Of a DNA stretch of 42,454 nt, positions 22,243 to 30,764 are shown piece by piece. Position 1 is the first letter of the stretch, and the number at the start of each line of letters is the position of its first letter. The notes beneath the pieces are model-generated. The model searched no databases and had not been told where the DNA came from. It worked only from the letters and a program-made list of their open reading frames with translations. The stretch spans positions 1 through 42,454 of the IMG/VR virus record IMGVR_UViG_3300029267_003371; one strand, given 5' to 3'. This DNA is from a virus. Both the position numbers and the translations under genes were made by a program.

Positions 22243-22917
22243 CTACACCTCCACCGCGTCGACGATCGTGGGCCCGTCCTCCCAGTCCCAGCCGTCATCC
22301 CAGTCGGGCACCGGCTGCGGATAGTCCCAGAGCCTCGTGTCAGGATGCAGGACGACCACGTAGCAATGGCTGACGTGGGCCGGAATCCAGTCGCGCACGA
22401 TGGCCGCGTACAGCTCCATCGTCGCCGCGCTGGCCGGGCCGGGATCCGGGTCGTAGAGGAAGACCCAGAGCCGCGCCCACATGCCGGTCTCGTCGGTCCC
22501 CCAGGTGACCGAATCCCTGGTGATCGCCCCGTTGGCGTCGATCTCATGGCGCACGCCCCGGTAGGAAATGACCTCGTAGGGCGGGTCGATCGTGTCGACG
22601 AGGTACGCCAGCATCTGCTCGAGTAGCGCGTAGCCGTTGCCGCGCGTCCGGTGGTCCTCCCACCAGCGCAGCAGCCGAGCCGCAAACAGCTCCGCATCCT
22701 CGTTCGGGCCGCGCCGCAGCCGTCGCTCCCGGCCGATCATGTCGACGCCCTCGAGCGTGTAGAGCCCGGGGAGGCGCAGCTTGACGCCGGCGACGGCCCG
22801 GTCGCGGTGGTCGTCGATCACGTCGGCGATGCCCCCGATGAGCTTGAGGCCCTCCGTCCGCATCAGCCACGGCGGCATCACCGCCTCAAACATCAGGAGG
22901 AAGCTCGGCAGACTCAC
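22243..22917 (-). CDS. Baseplate wedge protein, tail protein I / Mu gp48-like
   Basis: A 224-aa baseplate component. It follows the J-like protein, as in Mu and P2, where gpI/gp48 sits at the outer wedge. Features are an N-terminal hydrophobic helix (LPSFLLMFEAVMPPWL), a RTRGNGYALLEQMLAYLVDT central helix and a C-terminal beta region (WARLWVFLYDPDPGP; PAHVSHCYVVVLHPDTRLWD) ending in a Trp/Asp-rich tail. It starts at GTG 22917 by GTGA overlap. The assignment rests on order and length more than motif. Confidence 0.72.
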   Translation of the reverse strand: MSLPSFLLMFEAVMPPWLMRTEGLKLIGGIADVIDDHRDRAVAGVKLRLPGLYTLEGVDMIGRERRLRRGPNEDAELFAARLLRWWEDHRTRGNGYALLEQMLAYLVDTIDPPYEVISYRGVRHEIDANGAITRDSVTWGTDETGMWARLWVFLYDPDPGPASAATMELYAAIVRDWIPAHVSHCYVVVLHPDTRLWDYPQPVPDWDDGWDWEDGPTIVDAVEV

Positions 22918-24083
22918 AGGTCCCCCCCGGCGACGAGGTGGACCGTCGCATTCACGGTGCCCAACACGGGAACCTCGTCGATGTCCACGACGACGTCAGC
23001 CGCCGGCGCCATCACGTCGACGTGGAAGATGCGAGCGTCCACCGCGTCGATAGCGGCCGAGATGTCGTCCACGTACACCCTGCGAGCTCCGCTCACGAGG
23101 TGGCCGCCGATCGGTGTAGCCGCGAGCAGGGCCGTCAGGGCCGTCGAGACGAGCGCCTCGACCTCAGCCGCCGTCAGGCCGGCGCTCGTGTAGATCCAGA
23201 CCTCGTATGTGACGGGAATCGTGAGAGCCGTCGCACTGTCCACCACGGCCTCCACGGAGAGCGGCTCGGATTGCTCGTAGATGGCCGCCGCCACCGCGCC
23301 GAGATCGGTGTCAGGGTCGGCCGGATCGCCGGTCACGGCCCCGGAGGCCGTCGCCACCCACACGTTGATGGACCCGTCGCCGACTGCTTCGGTCGCGACG
23401 CGGGTCACGCCGATGGCGTCACCGTCCGAGTTCACCGCGTTGCGCGCCGCGTAGCCGTAGGCGTCTTTCGGCCCGTTCGGCGAAAGCGCCCCGGTCCGCT
23501 CCAGGCAGCGAGTCCGAAGCGCCGGGTCCTCCTCCTCATCGGTGCCCACGAGTGCGGCCGCGTTGCTCACCGTGACACCGCTCAGGGTGGTTACCAGCGT
23601 ATCGATGTCCCCAGCCGGCGACGTGCTGTCCGAGCCCGCCTCGACCGCGCTTACCTCGACGTCGGCCACGCCGAAGGCCGGAACGGACCAAGCCCCCGTC
23701 GAGCGGTACACCGCGTCCGTCGTCGAATTCGCGACGATGAGGTCGTCGGCGCCTCCCGAGTAGGGCGTCGCGCTCGCGTTCGTCAGCGTCACGTCGCCCG
23801 TCGCGAAGGTCCCGTCGAGGCGCTCGACGCCGAAGACGTACCGGGCGACCAGCGTCAACCACGACCCGGTCGCCAGCTCCAGAAACCCGCCCGACGCGAT
23901 CGAGGCCACCAGCGACGACAGCGCCGCCAGCACGATGGAGACGCCGGCGATGATGGTCCTCACGACCGCGCCCGGCTTCCACGCCGTGGTCTTCGCCCCG
24001 CGGCTCTCCACCGCGGTGTAGATCGCCGCCTCGACCTCGTCGGCCGTCTGTGCGGTAGTCAGCTCGGCCAGGGTGTAGCTCAT
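22914..24083 (-). CDS. Baseplate J-like protein (Mu gp47-like)
   Basis: A 389-aa protein of the baseplate J family. A short helix (TAQTADEVEAAIYTAVESRG) is followed by the characteristic AWKPGAVVRTIIAGVSIVLA and LATGSWLTLVARYVFGVER region, then beta domains that include the conserved DPALRTRCLERTGALSPNGP followed by KDAYGYAAR. The C-terminal part has VWIYTSAGLTAAEVEALVST and VYVDDISAAIDAVDARIFHV. It forms the baseplate wedge that contacts the tail-tip hub. It is coupled by ATGA to the upstream gp25-like gene and by GTGA to the downstream gp48-like gene. Confidence 0.9.
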   Translation of the reverse strand: MSYTLAELTTAQTADEVEAAIYTAVESRGAKTTAWKPGAVVRTIIAGVSIVLAALSSLVASIASGGFLELATGSWLTLVARYVFGVERLDGTFATGDVTLTNASATPYSGGADDLIVANSTTDAVYRSTGAWSVPAFGVADVEVSAVEAGSDSTSPAGDIDTLVTTLSGVTVSNAAALVGTDEEEDPALRTRCLERTGALSPNGPKDAYGYAARNAVNSDGDAIGVTRVATEAVGDGSINVWVATASGAVTGDPADPDTDLGAVAAAIYEQSEPLSVEAVVDSATALTIPVTYEVWIYTSAGLTAAEVEALVSTALTALLAATPIGGHLVSGARRVYVDDISAAIDAVDARIFHVDVMAPAADVVVDIDEVPVLGTVNATVHLVAGGDL

Positions 24084-24553
24084 GCCCTCATCTCCTCGAG
24101 CAGCACGCCGGTGTCCGAGACCGAGAGCGTCAACGAGAATTCGCTCAGCGGATCCATCGGCACGATCCGCAGGGTGACCGTCAGCGTCCGACAGTCGGAG
24201 CTCGCCTCGACCGCGGCGTGCACCTCGTCGATCCGGTCGTCGTCCACGAGCTCCGCCGCGATGGCACCCTCGAGCTCGTAAAGCTCCTGCCGCGTCGTGG
24301 GCCGGTTGCAGTAGTCGGCGAGGCTCATACCCCATTCGTCGTCGTCGGGTAGCCCGTTCGGCGTATCCAGCCGGCGCACGCAGTGTTGAGCGAGCACCAG
24401 GGCCGAGTCGGACACCTCGGCCATCCGAGGGTCGAGGTCGGACTCACACCAGAGATCGCAGCCGTAGCCGAAGGGCGGTTCCGGGATCGAGGAGGTAGCG
24501 ACGGCGCTGCTTCCGCTCCCGGGGGTCACGAGGGTGAAGGGGTACGTCGGCAT
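24080..24553 (-). CDS. Baseplate wedge protein, gp25/W-like (Mu gp46-like)
   Basis: A 157-aa protein immediately before the J-like gene, where gp46/W-type wedge proteins sit. The RRLDTPNGLPDDDEWGMSLA segment (about residues 60-80) is the hallmark 'RL.TP.G...D...G' block of this group. EGAIAAELVDDDRIDEVHAA and the strand SSDCRTLTVTLRIVPMDP follow the gp25-like helix-sheet order. It starts at ATG 24553 and overlaps the J gene by ATGA. Confidence 0.8.
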   Translation of the reverse strand: MPTYPFTLVTPGSGSSAVATSSIPEPPFGYGCDLWCESDLDPRMAEVSDSALVLAQHCVRRLDTPNGLPDDDEWGMSLADYCNRPTTRQELYELEGAIAAELVDDDRIDEVHAAVEASSDCRTLTVTLRIVPMDPLSEFSLTLSVSDTGVLLEEMRA

Positions 24554-24556
24554 CGG

Positions 24557-25918
24557 TCACGCCCCCAGATTGCCCCCGAGGTCGATCGCCTCGACGTGGA
24601 AGGTGGGCGAGGAAGGCCAGCCGCCGGCCCGGTTCACTGCGAAGCGATAGCCGCCAGCGATCGGCGTGCAGGTCGAAAGCGCCGAGTAGCCCGCGGCGAA
24701 GGCGTCGCGCAGCCAGACCACCTCGTGAGCCGAGCCGAGCTCCACCGTGAGCACCACGAGCCCGAGACCCGCGTCGTCGGTCACGTCGATCACGAAGGGC
24801 TGGCGCGGTCCGATGTCCGAGCCGGCCGGGCTCACCACCGTCAAAGTCGGCGCCGTCGCGTCGCCGCCGAGCTCCTCGATCAGCACCACATCCTCGACGC
24901 TGACACCGCCCCCGAGGTCGGGGAGCGGGCAGGTCGAAACGTCGGGCCAGCCGGGAATCAGGAGGCCCCGGGAACCCGACGTGCCAGCCATGGCGACGTA
25001 GATCTCGCCGTTCTGGTCCCGGGCCAGCTTGTTATAGTCGGCCCCGGCGCCGATGTCCCAGGGCGAGAGGATCGCGTCCGACCGACCCCGCCAATAGGCA
25101 TTCGTCAGCCCCCCGTCGACGTGCCACCAGTCGGCGCGGCGCGTGCGGCGGAGGGAGTCGGTCGGATTCGCCAGGGACTTCTCCGGCAGGTACGATGAGA
25201 CGCCCCGCAGGATGATGCCGCCCGCATAGAGGGTCTTGTACGCCTCCCCGCCGCCCCCGAGGTCGAACCACGCCCCGTCACGGAGCAGCGAGTCAAAGGG
25301 CGCCCACTGCCCGTCGAGGTAATCGTACTGCATCGACGGGTCCTGCTCGCCCGTAGCGACGTCGCGGAGCAGGACGTGGCCACAACAGCCGGCCGCGAAG
25401 CCCGGCGCGCCCCCGCTCGCCGCCGCCTGCCAGAAGAACCACGGGATGAGCCCGTCCTCCTCGTCGCCGTAGATGAAATTCAGGTACGTATCAATATTTA
25501 GGGCGAACTTCGCCTCGCTGGCCGGGGCGTGAGGGTGACCCCAACAAACTTCGTCCGTGGCCGTGGGCCGAGCCGAGATCCCGCCCCCAGTGAATCCCGC
25601 GGCGACGGAGTACGCGTGCAGGAAGACATTGACCGAGCCATTCTTGTTCTGGAGCACGAGCTGCGAGCCGTCCGGCTGCTCGAGGCCGATCCAGGCGTCC
25701 GGATTGGCGAAGGACCCCGCGGCCGGCGTCGGGAGCGCGTTGCTGAGCACGTCGACGCCAGCCCCACCATGGAGCGAGTCACCATCGCCCGAACCGATCA
25801 CGGAGAGCCCCGCAGCCTTGAGGCAGTTCTTCCGCCAGAGTGCGGCGACGTGGGCGCCGCACTCCCCGCCCCCGCCGGCCCACGGGCACGCGACGTTGAT
25901 GATCGGGTGCCAGGCCAT
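24557..25918 (-). CDS. Uncharacterised baseplate/tail protein with C-terminal Ig-like domain
   Basis: A 453-aa protein placed between hub/spike and wedge genes, so almost certainly a virion component. It is Gly-, Trp- and Cys-rich (NVACPWAGGGGECGAHVAAL; ASGGAPGFAAGCCGHVLLRD), which is unusual for a tail protein and suggests disulphides or a metal site. Residues about 355-453 look like a bacterial Ig-like sandwich (TAPTLTVVSPAGSDIGPRQP ... EAIDLGGNLGA). The start is fixed by a TGATG overlap at 25918. No named family is recognised; the order suggests a tip or adhesion component. Confidence 0.62.
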   Translation of the reverse strand: MAWHPIINVACPWAGGGGECGAHVAALWRKNCLKAAGLSVIGSGDGDSLHGGAGVDVLSNALPTPAAGSFANPDAWIGLEQPDGSQLVLQNKNGSVNVFLHAYSVAAGFTGGGISARPTATDEVCWGHPHAPASEAKFALNIDTYLNFIYGDEEDGLIPWFFWQAAASGGAPGFAAGCCGHVLLRDVATGEQDPSMQYDYLDGQWAPFDSLLRDGAWFDLGGGGEAYKTLYAGGIILRGVSSYLPEKSLANPTDSLRRTRRADWWHVDGGLTNAYWRGRSDAILSPWDIGAGADYNKLARDQNGEIYVAMAGTSGSRGLLIPGWPDVSTCPLPDLGGGVSVEDVVLIEELGGDATAPTLTVVSPAGSDIGPRQPFVIDVTDDAGLGLVVLTVELGSAHEVVWLRDAFAAGYSALSTCTPIAGGYRFAVNRAGGWPSSPTFHVEAIDLGGNLGA

Positions 25919-27117
25919 CACTCGGCCCGCACTTTCGAGGCCCCCGTCGAGCCGGGCCACGACGCCAGGGCCGACAGGATATTCGCCTTGAACGCGGCGC
26001 CACCGTCGCCAGCCGTGACGCCGGCGCCGCTCACGGCCGACTTGAGCGCGTCGAGCTCGTCCTCGACCAGGTTGTGGAGCGCCACCTCGTGCGCCGCCCC
26101 GTCGCCGAGCTCGACCACGTCGGCGTCGAGCGTCAGCCGCAGCGGCGTCCACGCCGCCTGGTCGTGCCCCGCGAACGCCACGACCCGGGGCAGCGCGCGG
26201 TCCCCCTCGATGAACTCGACCAGGACCTCGAGGCCCGCCTGGAGGTTGAGATCGCAGCCCGGGACCCCCGGCGACAACTCGACGCCGACAAGCTCGGGCA
26301 GCCCGTGCGCGCTGAGCACCGGGCGAGCGTCGATCCCGTCCGCGGTCGTCCTCGTCACGCGGTAGCGCCAGGAGCCCCACAGGTGCCGCTCGGAGTACCG
26401 GCGATGCACCGCGTACGCCTGACTGTCCGCGAGCCCGTAGCGGCCCGCCCCCGTCCACACCTGCATTCGCAGGCCAGCCGGCGACGCACGCAGGTCCAGC
26501 TCCCGAACCACCTGGGCCTCGTCGAGCCCCTCCTCGAGCCGCGAGCCCACGACCACGCCGCGCGGGTCCTGGATTTCCAGCGTTGCCACGCGCTCCAGCG
26601 GGTCGTAGTCCAGGACGCGATGGGTGTCGGTGGTCGCCTCGACCTCGGGCCGCTCCGCCGCGACGTGCGTCACGCCCTCGTAGTCCACCCACCAGAGCAC
26701 GTCCCCGATCGCGTCCTCGAGCACCCGCCGGGCCAGCCCGCCCTGCCGGACGTAGTGGGGCCCGAGGCGCTCCTCGGCGGCCTCGAAGGTCCCCAGGGTC
26801 TCCCCGCCCGCCCGCGCCGCGTCCTCCGCCACCAGGACCGCTCGCACGCCCGTGTCGCTGCGGTAGTGCAGCGGCTCCACCTCGCTCCCCCAGCCCGCCG
26901 CGCCGGCGAAGACGAGCGCCCGGCGATGCCCGCCGTGCGTCCCGTCTCGCTCCGGCACCACTGTCCCCCTCAGTCGCAGCTCGTCGACCGCGATCTCGAC
27001 GCTCCCCTCGAGCTCGGGCGCGTCCACGAGATCGAGCCGAGCCCACCAGGCCCCGCGGTGGGGGACGTGGAGCTCCACCGAGACGAGCGGGTAGCCGTCG
27101 ACGGAAACGACGCTCAT
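25918..27117 (-). CDS. Baseplate hub/spike protein (gp44/gp45-like, possible fusion)
   Basis: A 399-aa protein. The N-terminal two-thirds has the strand-rich pattern of phage hub proteins (gpD/gp27-like: RLRGTVVPERDGTHGGHRRA, LHYRSDTGVRAVLVAEDAAR, VLWWVDYEGVTHVAAERP, RVLDYDPLERVATLEIQDPR). The last third (about residues 285-370) reads like an OB-fold/gpV spike region: GVPGCDLNLQAGLEVLVEFI, ALPRVVAFAGHDQAAWTPLR, VELGDGAAHEVALHNLVEDE. In Mu these roles are split between gp44 and gp45, so a fused hub-spike is likely. It starts at ATG 27117 by ATGA overlap. Confidence 0.75.
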   Translation of the reverse strand: MSVVSVDGYPLVSVELHVPHRGAWWARLDLVDAPELEGSVEIAVDELRLRGTVVPERDGTHGGHRRALVFAGAAGWGSEVEPLHYRSDTGVRAVLVAEDAARAGGETLGTFEAAEERLGPHYVRQGGLARRVLEDAIGDVLWWVDYEGVTHVAAERPEVEATTDTHRVLDYDPLERVATLEIQDPRGVVVGSRLEEGLDEAQVVRELDLRASPAGLRMQVWTGAGRYGLADSQAYAVHRRYSERHLWGSWRYRVTRTTADGIDARPVLSAHGLPELVGVELSPGVPGCDLNLQAGLEVLVEFIEGDRALPRVVAFAGHDQAAWTPLRLTLDADVVELGDGAAHEVALHNLVEDELDALKSAVSGAGVTAGDGGAAFKANILSALASWPGSTGASKVRAE

Positions 27118-27695
27118 CGGTTCCCCTCGGCGGCGAGCTGGTTGAGCTCCGCGGTCAGCCTCGCGATCTCCCGGTCCTGCTCGCTCGTGCCCGACTCCCG
27201 GTCCCGCCCTCCCGAGGTCGACAGCACGCGCTGGGGCCGCTGGTACTGGATCAGCTTGATCTCGACCTTCCAGACTCCGTGCTCGTCCTGGACGGGCGCC
27301 ACGACGTCCTCGACCACGACCTGGCGGATTCGATACTCCTCGAGGAGCGGGTGCCGGATGGACAGCGGCGGAGCCTGGCTCCGCATGACCCGGTAGAGAC
27401 TGGGGATCGAGGTGATGGCCCCCAGCTGGCTGCGATCGGGCGGCGGCGGCCTCCGGATGAGCGGCCCGAACTCGAGCCAGGCGTCCCAGTCCTCCTCGGT
27501 GTAGAGGCTGACCTCGAGCGAGAAGTGCGAGAGCCGCTGCCCCTTGTAGCGGAGGCGGCTCCCCATCATCCCGAAGGCTCGCCGCTCCTCCCACTCCCGC
27601 TCAGCCTTGAGCCCCTTGATGACGACGATCCCGGGCACCAGCCGATCGCTGATGTAGACCGCGTCCTCCGGCCGCCGCATCGGGTCGAAGGGCAT
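27114..27695 (-). CDS. Tail protein between tape measure and hub
   Basis: A 193-aa protein. Its core pattern (DRLVPGIVVIKGLKAEREWE; GMMGSRLRYKGQRLSHFSLE; HPLLEEYRIRQVVVEDVVAP; WKVEIKLIQYQRPQR) is that of phage proteins found right after the tape measure in contractile-tail phages, thought to join hub and tube. The C-terminal 35 residues form a charged helix. It is coupled by TGATG to the tape measure and by ATGA to the hub. No enzymatic motif is visible. Confidence 0.68.
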   Translation of the reverse strand: MPFDPMRRPEDAVYISDRLVPGIVVIKGLKAEREWEERRAFGMMGSRLRYKGQRLSHFSLEVSLYTEEDWDAWLEFGPLIRRPPPPDRSQLGAITSIPSLYRVMRSQAPPLSIRHPLLEEYRIRQVVVEDVVAPVQDEHGVWKVEIKLIQYQRPQRVLSTSGGRDRESGTSEQDREIARLTAELNQLAAEGNR

Positions 27696-29617
27696 CAGGC
27701 CGGCTCCGTCGCTAGCCCGGTGTCGAAGAACTCGCGGAGGGCGTCGGTCACGCGCCGGGCCGTGTCCTCCCCACCCTCGCCTTCGGCCCCGACGTGGACG
27801 TGGAGCTCGCCGACGCTCACCGCCCTCGAGGGCCCGCCCTGGATCGACGTGACCCGGCTCGTCGTCGTCGAGAGCATGCTGCCGACGGCGCGCGTCGACT
27901 CGGCCGAGCCCCGCTCCACGCCCTCGGCCACGCCCTGGGGGATTGCCAGGCCGAACCCGGCGAAGACGGCCGACGGCGAGTGAATCCCGAGCGCCGCCCG
28001 GAACGCGTTCATGGCGTCGGTCGCGACGTTGGTCACGGCCTGGCGCAGGCGAGCAACGCCCGTGTCAAGCCCCTGGATGATCCCCTCGATCATCGCCCGG
28101 CCCGCGTCGCTCCAGTCCACAGACGTGTAGAACTCATAGAGCTCGGCGAGAAACGCGACCAGCCGCTGGCCCCGCTGGTAGAGCAGGTAGAGCTCCCAGG
28201 CCAGCACCAGGACCGGCATCAGCAGCCCGACCACCACCATGGTCAGCACGAAGACGGCCGCGGCCAGCCCCACGACAACGAGGCCGACGGCGATGAGGCC
28301 GATCCTCAGATAGTCCATCGCCTGCCGGTTCTCGAGCATCCGGCCGAGCAGCCGAGGTCCAAAGGTCCGCTGAATCTCGTTCCGCACCCGGACGAACACG
28401 ATCGCCAGTCGCAGGGCGAGGATCACGAGCTCCTTGAAGAAGTACTCGATCGCCGGCGCGGTGCCCCCGAGCTCGTCGACGAGGGGGCCGAGGATGGCCG
28501 ACATGATGGCCCGGAGCGCCCGGCCCGACTCGGTGTTCTGGCTCAGGAGCTGCGTCAGCCGGTGGAGACCGGAGAGGAGCGGCTCGAGGTTGATCCCGGT
28601 GAAGAGCGCATGGAGGGACTCGCGGAGCTTCGTCGACAGCATCGACAGCGACCGCATCTGCGCGGCCGCGACGCCCCCGAGCTCCCGGCGGACGCGCTCC
28701 GCCAGGTCGTGCATCGCGCCCTCACTGTGCCCCGCCTCCCGCACGAGCATCATGAGGCGCCGCCGGCCCAGGTCCCCCTGCACGGCCTGCGCGATGGAGA
28801 GCGCCTCGAGGGCGTCCTCGGCGGCCCGCCCCCGGATGCCCAGCCGGTGGAGCTCCTGGCCGTAGCCCGCGATCTGGCTGCGCGCCAGGGGGACGCGCTC
28901 GGAGACCCGGTTGATGCTCTCAGACATCTGGGCCGCGTCCTCGGACGACAGTCGCATCCATCGGTGCAGCGTGCCGAGCCCCTCGAGGCGCAAGCGCTCC
29001 GAGCGCATCGCGTCACCCTGCGCCGCGGCGTAGCGGAGGAGCTGGGCCGTCGCCTTGCCGGTGGCGACAGCGAGCGCGCCGAGGGCCGCGACCAGCGCCA
29101 CCAGTACCGCGACAGCCGCGGCAACGACGGCGACGGCGATCGCGGCCGCGAGCACCCCCGCCGCCGTGGTCCCTACCGCGACAAGAGCCTTCCCCACCCT
29201 GGCCAGTGGAGATGGCAGGGCCTTCGCCCTCGAGGCCATCTCCTGCATACCCCGCGACTCCATCCGGATCGCGAGGTTTTGGGTCCGACGCTGACGGATG
29301 TTCGCGAAGAACTGCTTGATCTGGACGAAGCTCGAGCCGAATTTCTTGTTCGCCCGCCCGGCCTGGTCGATCCCGCCCGTCAGTCGCCTGTATGCCGCTG
29401 TGATGTTGAAGATGAGCAGGAGCAGCCGGAGAGCCGAATCGACTCGCATCATCCTGGACGACCCCATGAGACGCATCGTCTTCTGCATCTCGACGAGCGC
29501 CCTCGTGTTGCGGTCCAGCTGCGCCTGGAGAGATTTCAGGGCTTCCTGCGCGGAGTCGCTCGAGCCGCTGATCCCGTCCTCGAGCTCGAGCGCAAACCTG
29601 GCAGTCTCCGTCGCCAT
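27695..29617 (-). CDS. Tail tape measure protein
   Basis: A 640-aa protein that sets tail length and is probably ejected with the DNA. It is mostly helical. An N-terminal coiled coil (ALKSLQAQLDRNTRALVEMQ, about residues 25-45) is followed by a first hydrophobic cluster (about 165-215, VAAAVAVLVALVAALGALAV) and a second cluster (about 435-475, IAVGLVVVGLAAAVFVLTMV). The C-terminal HSPSAVFAGFGLAIPQGVAE is the classic end motif of tape measures. Compared with Mu (about 700 aa) it is slightly short, implying a tail of about Mu length or less. It lies directly downstream of the chaperone frameshift site. Confidence 0.92.
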   Translation of the reverse strand: MATETARFALELEDGISGSSDSAQEALKSLQAQLDRNTRALVEMQKTMRLMGSSRMMRVDSALRLLLLIFNITAAYRRLTGGIDQAGRANKKFGSSFVQIKQFFANIRQRRTQNLAIRMESRGMQEMASRAKALPSPLARVGKALVAVGTTAAGVLAAAIAVAVVAAAVAVLVALVAALGALAVATGKATAQLLRYAAAQGDAMRSERLRLEGLGTLHRWMRLSSEDAAQMSESINRVSERVPLARSQIAGYGQELHRLGIRGRAAEDALEALSIAQAVQGDLGRRRLMMLVREAGHSEGAMHDLAERVRRELGGVAAAQMRSLSMLSTKLRESLHALFTGINLEPLLSGLHRLTQLLSQNTESGRALRAIMSAILGPLVDELGGTAPAIEYFFKELVILALRLAIVFVRVRNEIQRTFGPRLLGRMLENRQAMDYLRIGLIAVGLVVVGLAAAVFVLTMVVVGLLMPVLVLAWELYLLYQRGQRLVAFLAELYEFYTSVDWSDAGRAMIEGIIQGLDTGVARLRQAVTNVATDAMNAFRAALGIHSPSAVFAGFGLAIPQGVAEGVERGSAESTRAVGSMLSTTTSRVTSIQGGPSRAVSVGELHVHVGAEGEGGEDTARRVTDALREFFDTGLATEPA

Positions 29618-29620
29618 CGG

Positions 29621-30282
29621 TCACTTCGAGAGAGCCTTTTGGACGAGCTTGCGAAGGCGCTTCAGCTCGAGCAGTCCTTCGGCCAGCTCCATCGCTCCCG
29701 CCACCGCTCTCACGTGCTGCTCCTCGTCCTCGCTCTCGGCCGTCCCTAGCGCGGCCAGGAGGAGCTCGGCCGCGAGGCGCACGTTGTAACTGTCACCGTC
29801 CGGCCGCGCCTCCTCCCGGACGCTCGCTATTTTCCCTCGACCTCCTCGACCTCGCCGTTGCCCATCTCGACCACCGCGTTGCCGAGGCGGGCGGGGACGC
29901 CGGGGTACTCCTCGGTGATCTCCTCGACCTTCGCCACGTCGGGGTAAACGATGCAGGGCTTGACGAGGCGCCAGATGTCCATGTCGTCGAAGCCCTTGGC
30001 CGAGGCGGCTTTCCTCGTGAATTTCTGGAACGCCAGGTGATGGGGCTTCTTGACGACGATCGCGCCGAGCGGGGTGTTCACGACGCGGATCACACCGTGC
30101 TCCTCCTCGGCCGCCTGGACGTGCGGAAGGTCCCGCGCCTTGTTCTCCTCGAACCGCGCCTTCCGCTCGAGCTCTCGGAGCTCCTCGCGCTCCCGAGACT
30201 GCTCCTCGAATGCGGCGCTCTTCTCCCGCGCCTCACGGATGCGCCGCAGCGCCGCCTCCCTCGGGTCCTCGACGTCGCTCAT
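29621..30282 (-). CDS. Tail assembly chaperone, frameshifted long form (G-T-like)
   Basis: The long product is predicted from a -1 frameshift at GGGAAAA (29836-29830). The 151-aa short form is extended by 69 residues of the overlapping frame (IASVREEARPDGDSYNVRLA ... KLVQKALSK) to a stop at 29621-29623, giving 220 aa. The extension frame has no ATG or GTG with a ribosome site near its beginning, has coding-like composition, and ends four bases before the tape measure start. This matches the conserved lambda G/GT arrangement: a short form and a rarer long form that chaperone the tape measure. The frameshift is inferred from sequence; its efficiency is unknown. Confidence 0.8.
29827..30282 (-). 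CDS. Tail assembly chaperone, short form (G-like)
   Basis: A 151-aa acidic protein located between tail tube and tape measure. A strongly charged N-terminal helix (RRIREAREKSAAFEEQSRER) is followed by a compact C-terminal domain (LAFQKFTRKAASAKGFDDMD; KPCIVYPDVAKVEEITEEYP; VPARLGNAVVEM). This pattern is usual for contractile-phage tail chaperones (Mu gp41-like). It ends GVEGK-type, with the codons GAG-GGA-AAA-TAG at the stop. A small share of ribosomes should shift -1 just before that stop. It starts at ATG 30282. Confidence 0.85.
   Translation of the reverse strand: MSDVEDPREAALRRIREAREKSAAFEEQSREREELRELERKARFEENKARDLPHVQAAEEEHGVIRVVNTPLGAIVVKKPHHLAFQKFTRKAASAKGFDDMDIWRLVKPCIVYPDVAKVEEITEEYPGVPARLGNAVVEMGNGEVEEVEGK
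29830..29836 (-). promoter_or_regulatory. -1 frameshift slippery heptamer GGGAAAA at the tail chaperone stop
   Basis: Minus-strand codons GAG-GGA-AAA-TAG contain the canonical X-XXY-YYZ heptamer G-GGA-AAA, one codon before the TAG. A -1 slip continues into ATA-GCG-AGC, which is open for 69 codons. Just upstream, AGGAGG (in GAG-GAG-GTC) could act as an internal Shine-Dalgarno stimulator at about ten bases, as in bacterial frameshift cassettes. Confidence 0.78.
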
Positions 30283-30283
30283 C

Positions 30284-30748
30284 TCACCACTCCTGGTAGA
30301 GACTCAGGCCGTTGCGCAGGATCCCGAAGGTCGACCACTTGAGCTCCTCGCTGAGCACGTCGGCGCCTTCCTCGTCGCTGCTCCCGACCTCGACCAGGCG
30401 GCAGTCCTCGAACTCCACCGTGATCGGCGTGTCGTCCGGCTCGAGGTACTGGAGGACGATCGGCACGGTGACCGTCCCGTAGGAGGTGCCGTCGCCGCGG
30501 GCCGCCAGCATGTCGCGGATCGCCTGCGCGGTGCTCGTCTGGACCTTCATGACCACCTGCTCGGCGCTGTACTTCCCTCGGGACTGGGCCCTCGGCTTGT
30601 GAGCCTTGCCCATGCCGTACCCGAAGGCCGTCTCGAGCTTGTCCGAGTAGGAGATCGACGAGATGCCCGAGTAGCGCTCGCCGGCGATCTTGAGCTTCAC
30701 CGAGCCCCACGAGTGGGAGATGCCGTTGATTCGGATTTCGTCAGCCAT
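30284..30748 (-). CDS. Tail tube protein (Mu gpM-like)
   Basis: A 154-aa protein between the sheath and the chaperone, with the strand-rich pattern of contractile-phage tubes (RINGISHSWGSVKLKIAGER; VTVPIVLQYLEPDDTPITVE; DCRLVEVGSSDEEGADVLSE). GYGMGKAHKPRAQSRGKYSA is the loop that often contacts sheath or neighbouring rings. It starts 16 bases after the sheath stop, at ATG 30748. Hexameric rings of this protein would form the inner tail channel. Confidence 0.85.
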   Translation of the reverse strand: MADEIRINGISHSWGSVKLKIAGERYSGISSISYSDKLETAFGYGMGKAHKPRAQSRGKYSAEQVVMKVQTSTAQAIRDMLAARGDGTSYGTVTVPIVLQYLEPDDTPITVEFEDCRLVEVGSSDEEGADVLSEELKWSTFGILRNGLSLYQEW

Positions 30749-30764
30749 GGTCCTCTCCTACCCC

